Assembly (NCBI RefSeq): GCF_001757105.1
Contig: NZ_MDHN01000029.1
Location: 186,001 to 250,000 of the forward strand
Direction: 5' to 3'
Source: Alteromonas confluentis
Lineage (GTDB): Bacteria > Pseudomonadota > Gammaproteobacteria > Enterobacterales > Alteromonadaceae
Length of the DNA stretch: 64,000 bases
How positions within the stretch are numbered: position 1 is the stretch's first letter; every line of letters begins with the position of its first letter. The notes under the pieces are model-generated. The model saw only the letters and a program-made list of their open reading frames with translations, made no database searches and was not told the DNA's origin. Made by a program: the position numbers and the translations under genes. Below, in pieces: positions 1-8,790 of this stretch.

Positions 1-1668
1 AATAGCGACATTCCCTTTTTTATCCGGAATTTCTGCCGATTCACCAAGTAGGCGGCGAGCAACGATGGCACTAAGCTCGTTGCCTAACCCAATATCGGTA
101 AGCAGGTCGTCGAAGGTTTGATGCTTAGTTTCTGCCACCACGCGATCAATGTCTTCCTGGGCGATGTCATCTAACTTCACCATACCCAATGCATGACGCA
201 ACAAACGGTTACCCATGTTCACCGCTTCCTGGGAATGTTGCTTACGCAGATATTGACGAATTCTGGTACGTGCGCGAGCGCTTACTACAAAGTTCAGCCA
301 ATTAGCATTTGGCTTCGCTTTTGGCGAGGTAATGATTTCTACAGTCTGACCATTTTCCAGTGGCTTGCTCAAGCTGTAATTTCTGCGTTCTACGCGCACA
401 CCCACACAGGTGTTACCGATATCCGAGTGCACCGCATAAGCGAAATCCACAGCCGTCGCGCCCATAGGTAGCTCAATGATGCGACCATCCGGTGCAAATA
501 CGTAGATTTCTTCGGGGAAAAGATCCGTTTTAACGGATTCGATGAACTCGAAGCTCGAGCTTGCGCTCTGTTGCAGTTCCAGCAGCGATTGCATCCACTT
601 GCGAGCGCGTAACTGGGCTGTGGTGTCGCTGTCGCCGGGCTCTTTATAGAGCCAGTGCGCAGCCACCCCTTTATCTGCCATTTGGTCCATTGCCTGAGTA
701 CGAATCTGCACTTCCACTGGAATACCATGGGGGCCGATTAGGGAGGTGTGCAATGACTGATAACCGTTAGTGCGCGGAATGGCGATGTAATCTTTAAAGC
801 GGGTTTCAATGGGCTTGTACAAACTGTGCATCGCGCCAAGTGAGCGATAACAGTTGTCCACGCTTTCTACCACAATACGGAAAGCATAGATGTCCATCAC
901 TTCATTGAACATCAGCTCTTTATTTTTCATTTTGCGGTAGATGGAATAAAGATGCTTTTCGCGGCCGACAACCTTACCGTCAATCTTGTGTTCACTAAGA
1001 CGGGTTGTCAGTTCCTGACGAATATTATCAATGATTTCCTTTCGATTACCACGGGCCTGCTTTACTGCGGATTTCAATGCACGATGACGCATGGGATACA
1101 TGGCCTGAAAGCCCAGATCCTCAAGCTCGTTCTTCACATCGTGAATACCCAAACGGTGGGCAATGGGCGCATAGATTTCCAGGGTTTCCCGGGCAATACG
1201 ACGGCGCTTATCTGGACGTAACGAGCCCAGCGTACGCATATTGTGAGTACGGTCAGCCAGTTTGATGAGAATAACCCGGATGTCCTGCACCATGGCCATC
1301 ATCATTTTACGGAAGTTCTCTGCCTGTGCTTCCTGCTTACTGCTAAAGGCGATTTTGTCAAGCTTACTTACGCCTTCCACCAGCTCGGCGACAGTGTCGC
1401 CAAATGCTTCAGCGAGGTCTTCCTGACTGTAATGCGTATCTTCGATAACATCGTGCAGCAACGCTGCCATTAATGTTTCGTGATCCAGGTGCATATCGGC
1501 AAGAATGCCTGCCACTGCAACAGGATGGGTGATGTAGGGATCACCGCTAGATCGCATCTGCCCGTCATGGGCTTCATGAGCTAAAACAAAGCTATCCTGC
1601 ACCAGCTGAACGCGATCAGCAGGCAGATACTCAGAAATTTTTTGTTTTAAACCCTCGAATAAATACAC
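1..1668 (-). CDS. spoT: Bifunctional (p)ppGpp synthetase/hydrolase SpoT, 3' end outside window
   Basis: SpoT makes and mainly degrades the alarmone (p)ppGpp in the cytoplasm. The minus-strand frame is open from the left edge to a start at 1668 and gives about 556 residues of a protein usually near 700, so the C-terminal regulatory (ACT) part lies beyond position 1. The N-terminus reads VYLFEGLKQKISEYLPADR and is followed by the HD-hydrolase signatures MRSSGDPYITHPVAVAG and LMAALLHDVIEDT. The start is GTG at 1668-1666, with AGGAAAG about ten bases upstream; E. coli SpoT also lacks an ATG start. It is third in the gmk-rpoZ-spoT order typical of gammaproteobacteria, with a hairpin between rpoZ and spoT. 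RelA is less likely because the HD motif is intact and the gene neighbours are those of spoT. Confidence 0.96.
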   Translation of the reverse strand, partial: MYLFEGLKQKISEYLPADRVQLVQDSFVLAHEAHDGQMRSSGDPYITHPVAVAGILADMHLDHETLMAALLHDVIEDTHYSQEDLAEAFGDTVAELVEGVSKLDKIAFSSKQEAQAENFRKMMMAMVQDIRVILIKLADRTHNMRTLGSLRPDKRRRIARETLEIYAPIAHRLGIHDVKNELEDLGFQAMYPMRHRALKSAVKQARGNRKEIIDNIRQELTTRLSEHKIDGKVVGREKHLYSIYRKMKNKELMFNEVMDIYAFRIVVESVDNCYRSLGAMHSLYKPIETRFKDYIAIPRTNGYQSLHTSLIGPHGIPVEVQIRTQAMDQMADKGVAAHWLYKEPGDSDTTAQLRARKWMQSLLELQQSASSSFEFIESVKTDLFPEEIYVFAPDGRIIELPMGATAVDFAYAVHSDIGNTCVGVRVERRNYSLSKPLENGQTVEIITSPKAKPNANWLNFVVSARARTRIRQYLRKQHSQEAVNMGNRLLRHALGMVKLDDIAQEDIDRVVAETKHQTFDDLLTDIGLGNELSAIVARRLLGESAEIPDKKGNVAI

Positions 1669-1740
1669 GTGTAGATAACTTTCCTGCGAATAAAGCTAAT
1701 AGAAACAGAATAATGGAGTATGGTGGGGAATGCCACTAAC

Positions 1741-1779
1741 AAAAACGCCAGCGAACTTTTATTTTAGTCCACTGGCGTT
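1741..1779 (-). terminator. Hairpin with T-run between rpoZ and spoT
   Basis: On the minus strand AACGCCAG (1779-1772) pairs with CTGGCGTT (1751-1744), followed by a run of T. It lies 31 bases after the rpoZ stop and about 75 bases before spoT. It looks like an intrinsic terminator or attenuator inside an otherwise co-directional operon. Confidence 0.6.
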
Positions 1780-1809
1780 AGTAGTCTGTAATGCAGCCGG
1801 TATTGCCGA

Positions 1810-2082
1810 TTACTGTTCAGACAGGATATTCGCTACAGAAGCGAAATCCGCACTTTCTTGTCTTTCCTGATCGCGCAGATCATCTTGATCCAGCGTATCA
1901 ACATTTACCAAACCTTCTTCGATTTCACGCAATGCGGTAACCGTAGGTTTATCGTTATGCACATCTACCAGTGCATCTTTACCTTCGGTAGCCAACTGGC
2001 GCGCACGACGTGCTGCAACCAGTACGAGGTCAAAGCGGTTACCAACTTTATCTACGGCGTCTTCTACTGTTACGCGGGCCAT
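1810..2082 (-). CDS. rpoZ: RNA polymerase omega subunit
   Basis: The omega subunit helps fold and assemble the beta' subunit and is part of the ppGpp response of RNA polymerase. The 90-residue product matches the family's length and begins [20 protein letters not shown], the most conserved stretch, followed by the VAARRARQL helix. The tail is acidic and variable, as usual. It sits between gmk and spoT on the same strand, 84 bases downstream of gmk. Identification is firm. Confidence 0.97.
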   Translation of the reverse strand: MARVTVEDAVDKVGNRFDLVLVAARRARQLATEGKDALVDVHNDKPTVTALREIEEGLVNVDTLDQDDLRDQERQESADFASVANILSEQ

Positions 2083-2166
2083 GTAATTCTCCGAAAATGA
2101 AATTAGGCGTAAAACTTAAAAATGGCCGCGTAGTATACAACACACAACCACGATGTAATAGTACTT

Positions 2167-2811
2167 TTAAGATTTCTCACCAATCAGATCAGCGATCAGA
2201 TCCACGTGGCGGATCTGCTGCTTTACGGTACGCATGCGCTGTGAGCACACAATGGCTTCTAGTTCAGACAGCGCGGTGGAGAAATCGTCGTTCACCAGTA
2301 CATAGTCAAATTCATTATAGTGCGACATTTCAGACACCGCTTCTTCCATACGGCCATCAATCACGCTTTCTGAATCCTGACCCCGATTATTCAATCGCTG
2401 GCGCAACACTTCAGTGGACGGCGGCAGAATGAAGATGCCGCAGGTATCTGGCATCAGCGCTTTTACCTGTCGGGCACCCTGCCAGTCGATATCGAGAAAG
2501 ACGTCGATGCCGCGATGCAAGGTTTGCTCAATGGTTACCCGAGACGTGCCATAGTAATTACCGAACACTTCGGCGTATTCGAAAAATACACCCTGCTCGA
2601 TGAGTTGTTCGAACTGTTCATGAGACACAAAGTGGTAATGCACGCCATCAACCTCACCCGGACGCGGTGCCCGTGTGGTGTGAGAAACCGAAACCTGCAT
2701 GGGAAAACGTTGATTTCCGTCATGCTTTTCAAGCAATGCTTTTATTAAACTGGATTTTCCTGCACCAGAGGGAGCAGCCAGAATAAATAAATTACCGAGT
2801 AAAGAAGCCAT
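2167..2811 (-). CDS. gmk: Guanylate kinase
   Basis: Phosphorylates GMP to GDP with ATP in the cytoplasm, feeding GTP and (p)ppGpp pools. The Walker A loop APSGAGKSS lies at about residues 13-21. It is followed by the GMP-binding [16 protein letters not shown] segment, the [13 protein letters not shown] segment and the [11 protein letters not shown] motif. The chosen start (MASLLGNLF, 2811) gives 214 residues, close to the usual 205-210. An upstream in-frame ATG pair at 2832 would add seven residues that homologues lack; AGCAGG lies just before the chosen ATG. First gene of the gmk-rpoZ-spoT cluster, divergent from the esterase at 2929. Confidence 0.96.
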   Translation of the reverse strand: MASLLGNLFILAAPSGAGKSSLIKALLEKHDGNQRFPMQVSVSHTTRAPRPGEVDGVHYHFVSHEQFEQLIEQGVFFEYAEVFGNYYGTSRVTIEQTLHRGIDVFLDIDWQGARQVKALMPDTCGIFILPPSTEVLRQRLNNRGQDSESVIDGRMEEAVSEMSHYNEFDYVLVNDDFSTALSELEAIVCSQRMRTVKQQIRHVDLIADLIGEKS

Positions 2812-2928
2812 AGTCCTGCTTTTTGTCATCATGATGTGGTGATTTCAGACGGCAATGGTAGCATAGCCCTATCATTTGAGTAATCGTGAAATCATTCACG
2901 CTATCAAGAGCGACACTGAAGCACATCT

Positions 2929-3600
2929 ATGACTGCAGAATTATTACCGTACGTTGAAGTAAATACTGGCGAAAATCCACAGGCCTGCGTGATCTGGTTA
3001 CACGGTCTGGGCGACTCGGGCAATGGCTTTGCGCCTATTGTGCCAGAACTACATCTCCCAGAGTCGATGGCGGTGCGGTTTCTGTTTCCCCATGCGCCAG
3101 AGCGGGCGGTTACCATTAACAATGGCATGGTAATGCGTGCCTGGTACGACATTAAAAGCTTCGATTTGGATAACCGCGCAGATTTAACCGGCGTGCTGGA
3201 ATCTATGGAGCAGGTTAATGCACTGGTGGAAGCACAACACGAGGCAGGATTTGCCTACGACAAAATCGTGCTGGCCGGTTTCTCACAAGGCGGCGTAATT
3301 GCGTTGCATCTGGGTTCCCGGATTAAACATAAAATTGCCGGTATCATGGCGCTGTCGACCTATATGTGTAAGCCGGAGTTACTGGCCGAGGAAGCCGCGC
3401 AGGAAAATAAAGTCACGCCAGTTATGATGGCGCACGGCGTGCAGGACCCTGTAGTCCCTGTGGCATTAGGAAAAATGGCGTTTGATGCACTGGAGCAGAA
3501 TGGTTTCTCGGCTACGTGGCAAACCTACACCATGCAGCACAGTGTGTGTTTGCAGGAAGTCGAAGATATTAGTACCTGGTTACAAAAGGTACTTGCCTGA
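2929..3600 (+). CDS. Carboxylesterase/phospholipase of the alpha/beta-hydrolase fold
   Basis: A cytoplasmic serine esterase of the phospholipase/carboxylesterase family (Pfam Abhydrolase_2, similar to Pseudomonas carboxylesterase II). The 223-residue product has the oxyanion segment WLHGLGDSGNGF near residue 24, the nucleophile elbow GFSQGG with Ser119, an acid in HGVQDPVVP (Asp173), and the catalytic His204 in MQHSV, in the usual order and spacing. There is no signal peptide. It is transcribed divergently from gmk across a 117-base gap and is followed by the hem cluster 136 bases later, probably as a separate unit. The physiological ester is unknown. Confidence 0.92.
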   Translation: MTAELLPYVEVNTGENPQACVIWLHGLGDSGNGFAPIVPELHLPESMAVRFLFPHAPERAVTINNGMVMRAWYDIKSFDLDNRADLTGVLESMEQVNALVEAQHEAGFAYDKIVLAGFSQGGVIALHLGSRIKHKIAGIMALSTYMCKPELLAEEAAQENKVTPVMMAHGVQDPVVPVALGKMAFDALEQNGFSATWQTYTMQHSVCLQEVEDISTWLQKVLA

Positions 3601-3736
3601 TTTTCTTGCCAAGCAGACTACACAGAATAAATAGTCCTGATAACGGTTATGGGAGACAACCGGTGCAGGATTTTCGCTTTCAGTTACAATCTCCCTGTGC
3701 TTTTAAAGTAATTAGTGAACAGTTTCAGGACGTCGT

Positions 3737-4678
3737 ATGAGTCAACAACCTATTGCCCGTAACACCATCCGTATCGCCACCCGCAAAAGCGCACTGGCGT
3801 TGTGGCAGGCAGACTATGTGAAAGAACAATTGCTGATGGCCCATCCGCATCTGCACGTAGAGCTGGTGCCAATGAGCACGCAGGGTGACCGAATTCTGGA
3901 TACGCCACTGGCAAAAATCGGGGGCAAAGGCCTGTTCATTAAAGAACTTGAAGTCGCCATGCTGGAAGGGCGTGCAGACATTGCCGTTCACAGTATGAAA
4001 GATGTGCCCGTTGAATTCCCGGAAGGCTTCGGACTACATACGATTTGCCCTCGCGAAAATCCATTTGATGCATTTGTATCGAACACTGTCGCGACCATTG
4101 ATGATTTACCGCACGGTGCAGTAGTGGGTACATCAAGCCTGCGTCGTCAGTGTCAGATCCGCAAACATCGCCCAGACTTAGTTATCAAAGATCTACGGGG
4201 TAATGTGAACACGCGTTTGGCCAAGCTAGATAACGGCGAATACGATGCGATTATTCTGGCTGCCGCCGGGTTAATTCGCCTTGGCATGCAAGACCGAATC
4301 GCCCATGAACTGTCGCCTGAATTATCACTCCCTGCTGTGGGTCAGGGCGCAGTAGGCATTGAATGTCGTAATGACGACATCGAACTCATCGCCCTGCTTG
4401 GCGCGCTGAATCATGCGGATACTGAAGACCGCGTAACTGCCGAGCGTGCCATGAATGCGCGTTTGGAAGGGGGTTGTCAGGTGCCTATCGGCAGTTTTGC
4501 CACGCTTGCCAGCGACACCCTCACGCTAACAGGTATGGTGGGCAGCGTAGACGGTAAAACATTACTTTATGCATCAGCCACCGGCTCACGTGAAAAAGCC
4601 GCAGTACTCGGTGTAGAAGTTGCCGAATCTTTGCTGGCTCAAGGTGCCGGTGAAATTTTAAAAGCGCTTCACGACTAA
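3737..4678 (+). CDS. hemC: Porphobilinogen deaminase (hydroxymethylbilane synthase)
   Basis: Joins four porphobilinogens into hydroxymethylbilane in tetrapyrrole synthesis. The 313-residue length is standard. Visible signatures are [15 protein letters not shown], the HSMKDVP segment with the catalytic Asp89, the TSSLRRQCQ basic patch that binds substrate carboxylates, and EGGCQVPIG with Cys247 as the dipyrromethane cofactor anchor. Both key residues are offset by five from the E. coli enzyme (Asp84, Cys242). First gene of hemC-hemD-hemX-hemY; hemD follows after 17 bases. Confidence 0.98.
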   Translation: MSQQPIARNTIRIATRKSALALWQADYVKEQLLMAHPHLHVELVPMSTQGDRILDTPLAKIGGKGLFIKELEVAMLEGRADIAVHSMKDVPVEFPEGFGLHTICPRENPFDAFVSNTVATIDDLPHGAVVGTSSLRRQCQIRKHRPDLVIKDLRGNVNTRLAKLDNGEYDAIILAAAGLIRLGMQDRIAHELSPELSLPAVGQGAVGIECRNDDIELIALLGALNHADTEDRVTAERAMNARLEGGCQVPIGSFATLASDTLTLTGMVGSVDGKTLLYASATGSREKAAVLGVEVAESLLAQGAGEILKALHD

Positions 4679-4695
4679 GGCTGAATCGTTACGCA

Positions 4696-5406
4696 ATGAT
4701 ACTGATCACCCGCCCCGCGCAGAAACTGACGAAAAGTGTCGCGTGTTTTCGTCGGGCGGGTATTGCCACAACCGGCTGTGCACCGGTTACCATTGGGCCA
4801 TGCGATCAAGCAGTAACGGCCTGCCAGCACACCTTGATAAACACCCCGCCAGACTATGTCATCGTTACCAGTGCATTTGCGGTAGCCGCCCTTCCCCCTG
4901 CGTCACAAATCCGTTCCAACATTTTATGGTTTGCCGTAGGCAATGCCACGGCGGAAGCTTTGCGGGAAGCGGGCTTTAATGCCGGGGTGCCGGAACAGCA
5001 AAATTCAGAAGGATTACTGGCACTTTCGCAACTTCGGGATGCAAAGTCGCGGCAAATCGTTATTATTAAAGGACAAGGTGGTCGAACCACTTTAAGTAAT
5101 ACGCTCCTTGCACAGGGCAATCACGTAGAAGTATTCGACGTGTATCATCGGGAAAAGTTAGATAACCCCGTACTAACAGATAATTGGCAGTGGCAGCAAA
5201 TCACAGGCATAGTGGCTACCAGTGCAGAAATGGCGGAACAGTTGTTTCGCTTTTATGATGGAAAGACTTTACAAGCACAACGCTGGCTCACCGTCAGCGA
5301 GCGGATTGCAGCACACTTAAAAAGCCTGGGCGTGAGTAACGTTGGAGTGTGCAATGATGCCAGTGACAACGCGCTGATTGCTTGGATAAAGGATAATTGG
5401 GAGTAA
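4696..5406 (+). CDS. hemD: Uroporphyrinogen-III synthase
   Basis: Closes hydroxymethylbilane with inversion of ring D to give uroporphyrinogen III. The family is poorly conserved, so the call rests on the N-terminal ILITRPAQ, the internal VTSAFAVAAL and FAVGNATAEAL segments, the later VATSAEMAEQL, the 236-residue length and the position between hemC and hemX. It starts 17 bases after hemC without a strong Shine-Dalgarno sequence, which suggests coupled translation. Confidence 0.93.
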   Translation: MILITRPAQKLTKSVACFRRAGIATTGCAPVTIGPCDQAVTACQHTLINTPPDYVIVTSAFAVAALPPASQIRSNILWFAVGNATAEALREAGFNAGVPEQQNSEGLLALSQLRDAKSRQIVIIKGQGGRTTLSNTLLAQGNHVEVFDVYHREKLDNPVLTDNWQWQQITGIVATSAEMAEQLFRFYDGKTLQAQRWLTVSERIAAHLKSLGVSNVGVCNDASDNALIAWIKDNWE

Positions 5407-5409
5407 ACC

Positions 5410-6594
5410 ATGGCTGATAACGATAAACAGAAAACTGACTCAGTACTTGTAGTGCCGCCGGAGAAATCTGAGGAAAAGTCGCCGCGCAAAGCGTCTGCTC
5501 ATGCATCAGATAAAAAGGCTGAGACGACAGCAGACAACAAGCCACCTAAGCATCCCTCCCATGCTGGTTTGTGGATTGCCATTTTGTTTACCCTTTGCGT
5601 AGCGATAGGTGTGGGCGCAGCGGGTTATTGGTTTATCTGGCAGAAAGATACCGGTAATGCCGAACTTATCAGCGAGCAAAATTCGCAGAAACAGGCTCTA
5701 GGCGCCCTGAACAATGAAAACGAACAGCTTCAGCGCCAACTTATTGAACTGGAGAAGAGCAAGCAGGCACTGGCTGGCACGGTAAGTAAACTGTCTGAGC
5801 AAACCGATGCAATGCAGTTGCAAACCGAACAGTTACTCTCTCAGTTAAACGATATGGAAGGTCGTCGCCCGGCTGACTGGCTACTCGCCGAAGCAGATTA
5901 TCTGGTACGTATGGCGGGCCGTAAAGTGTGGCTTGAGAAAGATACCGATACGGCCATTATGTTATTGGAGAATGCCGATCAACGCTTGAAAGAGTTATCG
6001 GACCCTTCTGTGATTCCGGTTCGTGGGCTCATTTCCCAGGATATTCAAACCCTGCGCCAGGTGAATGGTGTAGATCGGGTTAAACTGGCATTGTCACTTT
6101 CAGGCTTCCTGGCCCAAGCCGACAACCTGCCAGTGAAAACCTTTACCCGACCGCAAGATAACGCCAACGATGAAGCGCTGTCAGAATCAGTAAGCGACTG
6201 GAAAGATAATTTAGCCAAAGTCTGGCACGCCATTGTCGATGACTTTATTTCGGTACGCCGCACCGAGGCCCCCGTCACGCCTCTGATGACCACTGAAGAA
6301 ATCTGGTTGTATAAAGAGCAACTGAAACTGCAGGTGATGCAAGCGCAGTCTGCCGCTATGTCGGGTGACAGTGATCTTTATACTCAATCACTGGTAAATG
6401 CACAGACATTACTCAACGAAAAATTCGATACCGCCACTGCAGAAGTCGTCGGTGCACAACAAACACTTTCAGAACTCGCATCAATGGATGTGAGAGAAAA
6501 CATGCCGGAAGACCTGGCGTCAATGGCACCACTGCAACGCTTGCTTGAGTCTCGTGTAAACAGTGCCTATGGCAACAGCGAGGCGTCGCTATGA
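5410..6594 (+). CDS. hemX: HemX family inner-membrane protein
   Basis: A membrane protein of the hemCDXY cluster. In E. coli it was annotated as a uroporphyrinogen-III methyltransferase, but this protein shows no methyltransferase motifs. It has a charged Lys/Glu/Pro-rich cytoplasmic N-terminus (residues 1-50), one transmembrane segment at about 53-77 ending YWFIWQK, a coiled coil at about 84-150 rich in Gln, Glu and Leu, and an alpha-helical C-terminal domain beginning RRPADWLLAEADYLVRMAG. It begins three bases after hemD with GGGAG just upstream, and overlaps hemY by four bases. It probably scaffolds the pathway at the membrane; this is inference. Confidence 0.9.
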   Translation: MADNDKQKTDSVLVVPPEKSEEKSPRKASAHASDKKAETTADNKPPKHPSHAGLWIAILFTLCVAIGVGAAGYWFIWQKDTGNAELISEQNSQKQALGALNNENEQLQRQLIELEKSKQALAGTVSKLSEQTDAMQLQTEQLLSQLNDMEGRRPADWLLAEADYLVRMAGRKVWLEKDTDTAIMLLENADQRLKELSDPSVIPVRGLISQDIQTLRQVNGVDRVKLALSLSGFLAQADNLPVKTFTRPQDNANDEALSESVSDWKDNLAKVWHAIVDDFISVRRTEAPVTPLMTTEEIWLYKEQLKLQVMQAQSAAMSGDSDLYTQSLVNAQTLLNEKFDTATAEVVGAQQTLSELASMDVRENMPEDLASMAPLQRLLESRVNSAYGNSEASL

Positions 6595-7760
6595 AACGAT
6601 TAATTTACGGCATTTTACTCGTGGTGGCCGTACTCGCCGCCATGCTGATTGCGCCGCAGGTTATCGGCGACAAAGGGTATGTTTTAATCTCCATGGGTCA
6701 ATGGCATATCGAAATGTCGGTAGTTAGCCTGTGCATTACCGTGTTTGTTGCTTTAATTATCTTATGGGTACTGTGGCGCTTCATTGGCGCGACATTGGGA
6801 TTATTTAAAGGGTCAAAGCAATGGTTTGGTGGTTTATCACGTCGTAAACGCCAACGTCGTTTGTATCAAGGTATTCAAGCCATGGTGGAAGGTGACTTCG
6901 CGGCTGCGAAAAAGTATCTGCAAGACACCACCGATGGCGACTTCGATGGCGTGAACTATCTGGCTGCGGCGCAGGTTGCTCAGGCGCTGAACGAGCCTGA
7001 GCGGGTTCGCTATCTGCTAGAGCAAGCTGCCGAATACGATAATGCGAAAACCGCAGCCCACCTTGCCTCTGCCCGTTTGGAAATAGAACAGGGCAAGCCG
7101 CAAGCAGCGCTGGATAAACTCACTGAATTAGACGAGAAGAAGCGCCAGCATCCGCAAGTTATTCGTCTTCGCGCCCGGGCCATGGCAGAGTTAGGCCACT
7201 GGCAAGAACTCGAGAATGCACTACCAGAATGGCGTAAGCAATTAAAAGACGATTATGTCGTATGGGCGCAAAAGGTCGCCAAAGGCAAGTTTGCCGAAAT
7301 TGCCAGTAAGCAAGGCGCGAACGCGCTGCGTCAGCACTGGGACAACATGCCACGTAAACTCCGCCACGACGATGCGTACCGGGCTGCTTATGTGCAGCAA
7401 TTGCTTGAGCAAGGCATGCACCACGATGCCGAAGCCTGTCTTGTGGAATGGCAGAAGAAAGGACCAAACCCTATTCTGTTGCCTTATATGGCAGAGTTGA
7501 GTATTCCTAATCCGGCTGCAGCGATCCGCCTCCTGGAAGACTGGATTAAGAGAGACGGCACCAATCCTCAATTATTCTCTGTGCTGGGCCATCTAGCGAT
7601 GAATGCCGGTGACGATATCCTGGCCGAGAAGGTGTTACTGAAAGCCGTGAAATTGCGTGAGAATCCGCGAGATTTTGAAGCACTCGCTACCATCAGTGAA
7701 CACCGCCATGACGATTCTGGCGCACTCGCCATGTACAAGCGCAGTATGGAAGTTGAGTAA
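6591..7760 (+). CDS. hemY: HemY family tetratricopeptide membrane protein
   Basis: An inner-membrane protein of the heme cluster, unrelated to the Gram-positive protoporphyrinogen oxidase also called HemY. The 389 residues show two transmembrane helices (about 4-25 and 44-70), a basic SRRKRQRRLYQG segment, and a long tetratricopeptide-like region (for example GDFAAAKKYLQ, ALDKLTELDEKK, PQLFSVLGHLAMNAGDDILAEKVLLKAV). It overlaps hemX by ATGA and is the last gene before the terminator at 7789. It presumably acts with HemX in organising late heme synthesis. Confidence 0.92.
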   Translation: MKRLIYGILLVVAVLAAMLIAPQVIGDKGYVLISMGQWHIEMSVVSLCITVFVALIILWVLWRFIGATLGLFKGSKQWFGGLSRRKRQRRLYQGIQAMVEGDFAAAKKYLQDTTDGDFDGVNYLAAAQVAQALNEPERVRYLLEQAAEYDNAKTAAHLASARLEIEQGKPQAALDKLTELDEKKRQHPQVIRLRARAMAELGHWQELENALPEWRKQLKDDYVVWAQKVAKGKFAEIASKQGANALRQHWDNMPRKLRHDDAYRAAYVQQLLEQGMHHDAEACLVEWQKKGPNPILLPYMAELSIPNPAAAIRLLEDWIKRDGTNPQLFSVLGHLAMNAGDDILAEKVLLKAVKLRENPRDFEALATISEHRHDDSGALAMYKRSMEVE

Positions 7761-7788
7761 CTAAACTACTCACGCTTTCAAATACAAA

Positions 7789-7815
7789 GAAGCCCGCAAA
7801 TGCGGGCTTCTTTTT
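7789..7815. terminator. Strong intrinsic terminator after hemY
   Basis: GAAGCCCGCA (7789-7798), a two-base loop, and TGCGGGCTTC (7801-7810), followed by TTTTT. Perfect ten-base stem. It ends the hem operon. Because the left arm is preceded by A residues, it may also serve the convergent PEP-CTERM gene ending at 7845. Confidence 0.93.
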
Positions 7816-7844
7816 GCAAATTCAGTATATTGCCGAAAATGCGA

Positions 7845-8534
7845 TTACTTTTTGTTACGACGTGAACGCGCGCCGAAAGCAGCCATGCTAAGCGCCAGCA
7901 AACCGAACGTAGCAGGCGCATTTACATTAGAGATTGGTGGTGGTGGCGTTACCGCGTTAATACCTACACCTGTGGTGAAATCATCCCACGAAGTAATACC
8001 ACCTGGATCAGTTCCGCCTACACGTAGAGCAGAAATATAGGTATTAGGGTCGAATACAACACCAAAGAATTCGGTACGACCACTACCTGGCGTGGAGTCG
8101 AAATCAAATACTGTTTCAATACCGGTGTTTGCGTCGGTGAGTGTTAATGTCATACCGCCGCCGTCGTTGTCATATACATCGAAACCGACCGCATTTACCC
8201 AGGTAGGGAACTCAACATTAAATTCGATCAAAGTTGCATTGTTACGATTACCACTCACATTGTAACCTGTCGACGAGATCATACTCCCATTACCCGTTTC
8301 TGAGTAAGTGTTACCCAATGCAGAGGTAAAGGTTCCCGAGCCACTTGCTCCGGCAAGAGTATCAATATCGAAGCTTGCCAGTTCAGCTTCCCATGCTGCA
8401 CGTGCTTCAGACGGTGTCATTGGTACGTCGGCAGTTGGCGTGGTAGAACCTTGAAACAACAGAACGGCGTGTGCGTTACTCGCCAGTAAAGCAGCAGCGG
8501 TCGCGCCTGCTAATAATAATTTATTAAATTTCAC
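7845..8534 (-). CDS. Exported protein with PEP-CTERM-type sorting signal
   Basis: Function unknown. From a GTG start at 8534 (AAGGA seven bases upstream) the protein has 229 residues. An in-frame ATG at 8648 would add 38 residues that look unlike a signal peptide. Residues 1-23 form a Sec signal ending SNAHA. The middle is beta-rich and Gly/Asp/Thr-rich (AVGFDVYDNDGGGMTLTLTD) and resembles secreted jelly-roll domains. A PPPP linker leads to the C-terminal tripartite signal: VNAPATF, a hydrophobic stretch GLLALSMAAFG, and the basic tail ARSRRNKK. This fits the PEP-CTERM motif recognised by EpsH-type exosortases, with APAT in place of the canonical PEP. No exosortase is in the window. Likely a surface or matrix protein. 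Confidence 0.8.
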   Translation of the reverse strand: MKFNKLLLAGATAAALLASNAHAVLLFQGSTTPTADVPMTPSEARAAWEAELASFDIDTLAGASGSGTFTSALGNTYSETGNGSMISSTGYNVSGNRNNATLIEFNVEFPTWVNAVGFDVYDNDGGGMTLTLTDANTGIETVFDFDSTPGSGRTEFFGVVFDPNTYISALRVGGTDPGGITSWDDFTTGVGINAVTPPPPISNVNAPATFGLLALSMAAFGARSRRNKK

Positions 8535-8725
8535 AACTAATTCCTTTTTTTCCATGTTGAATAATGAATTCAGATTTATAGTCCGAATAAATCCGCAATT
8601 TTTTAGCAAAAATTGATCCATTAGAAAAAAGGCATTTAATTTCAACAATTAACTATTTATTTAAACCCTCTACAATAAAAATATGTAAATAAATCTGACA
8701 CTTCCCAATATTTATTTACGAATAT

Positions 8726-8757
8726 AAAAAAATCCGACCCCATCACTGAAATCGGAT
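8726..8757 (-). terminator. Intrinsic terminator after feoB
   Basis: Minus strand ATCCGA (8757-8752) pairs with TCGGAT (8737-8732) across a 14-base loop, followed by a run of about six T. It lies 34 bases downstream of the feoB stop. The rest of 8535-8790 is AT-rich and presumably holds the promoter of the PEP-CTERM gene; no clean promoter boxes were picked out. Confidence 0.7.
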
Positions 8758-8790
8758 AATTCATAAAAAAGTACTAGCCTAATAAATAAA

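Noticed and set aside
3655-3675. ACAACCGGTGCA before hemC as another pectin operator
   Set aside because: Only the ACCGGT core matches; the arms are not symmetric and the gene is unrelated.
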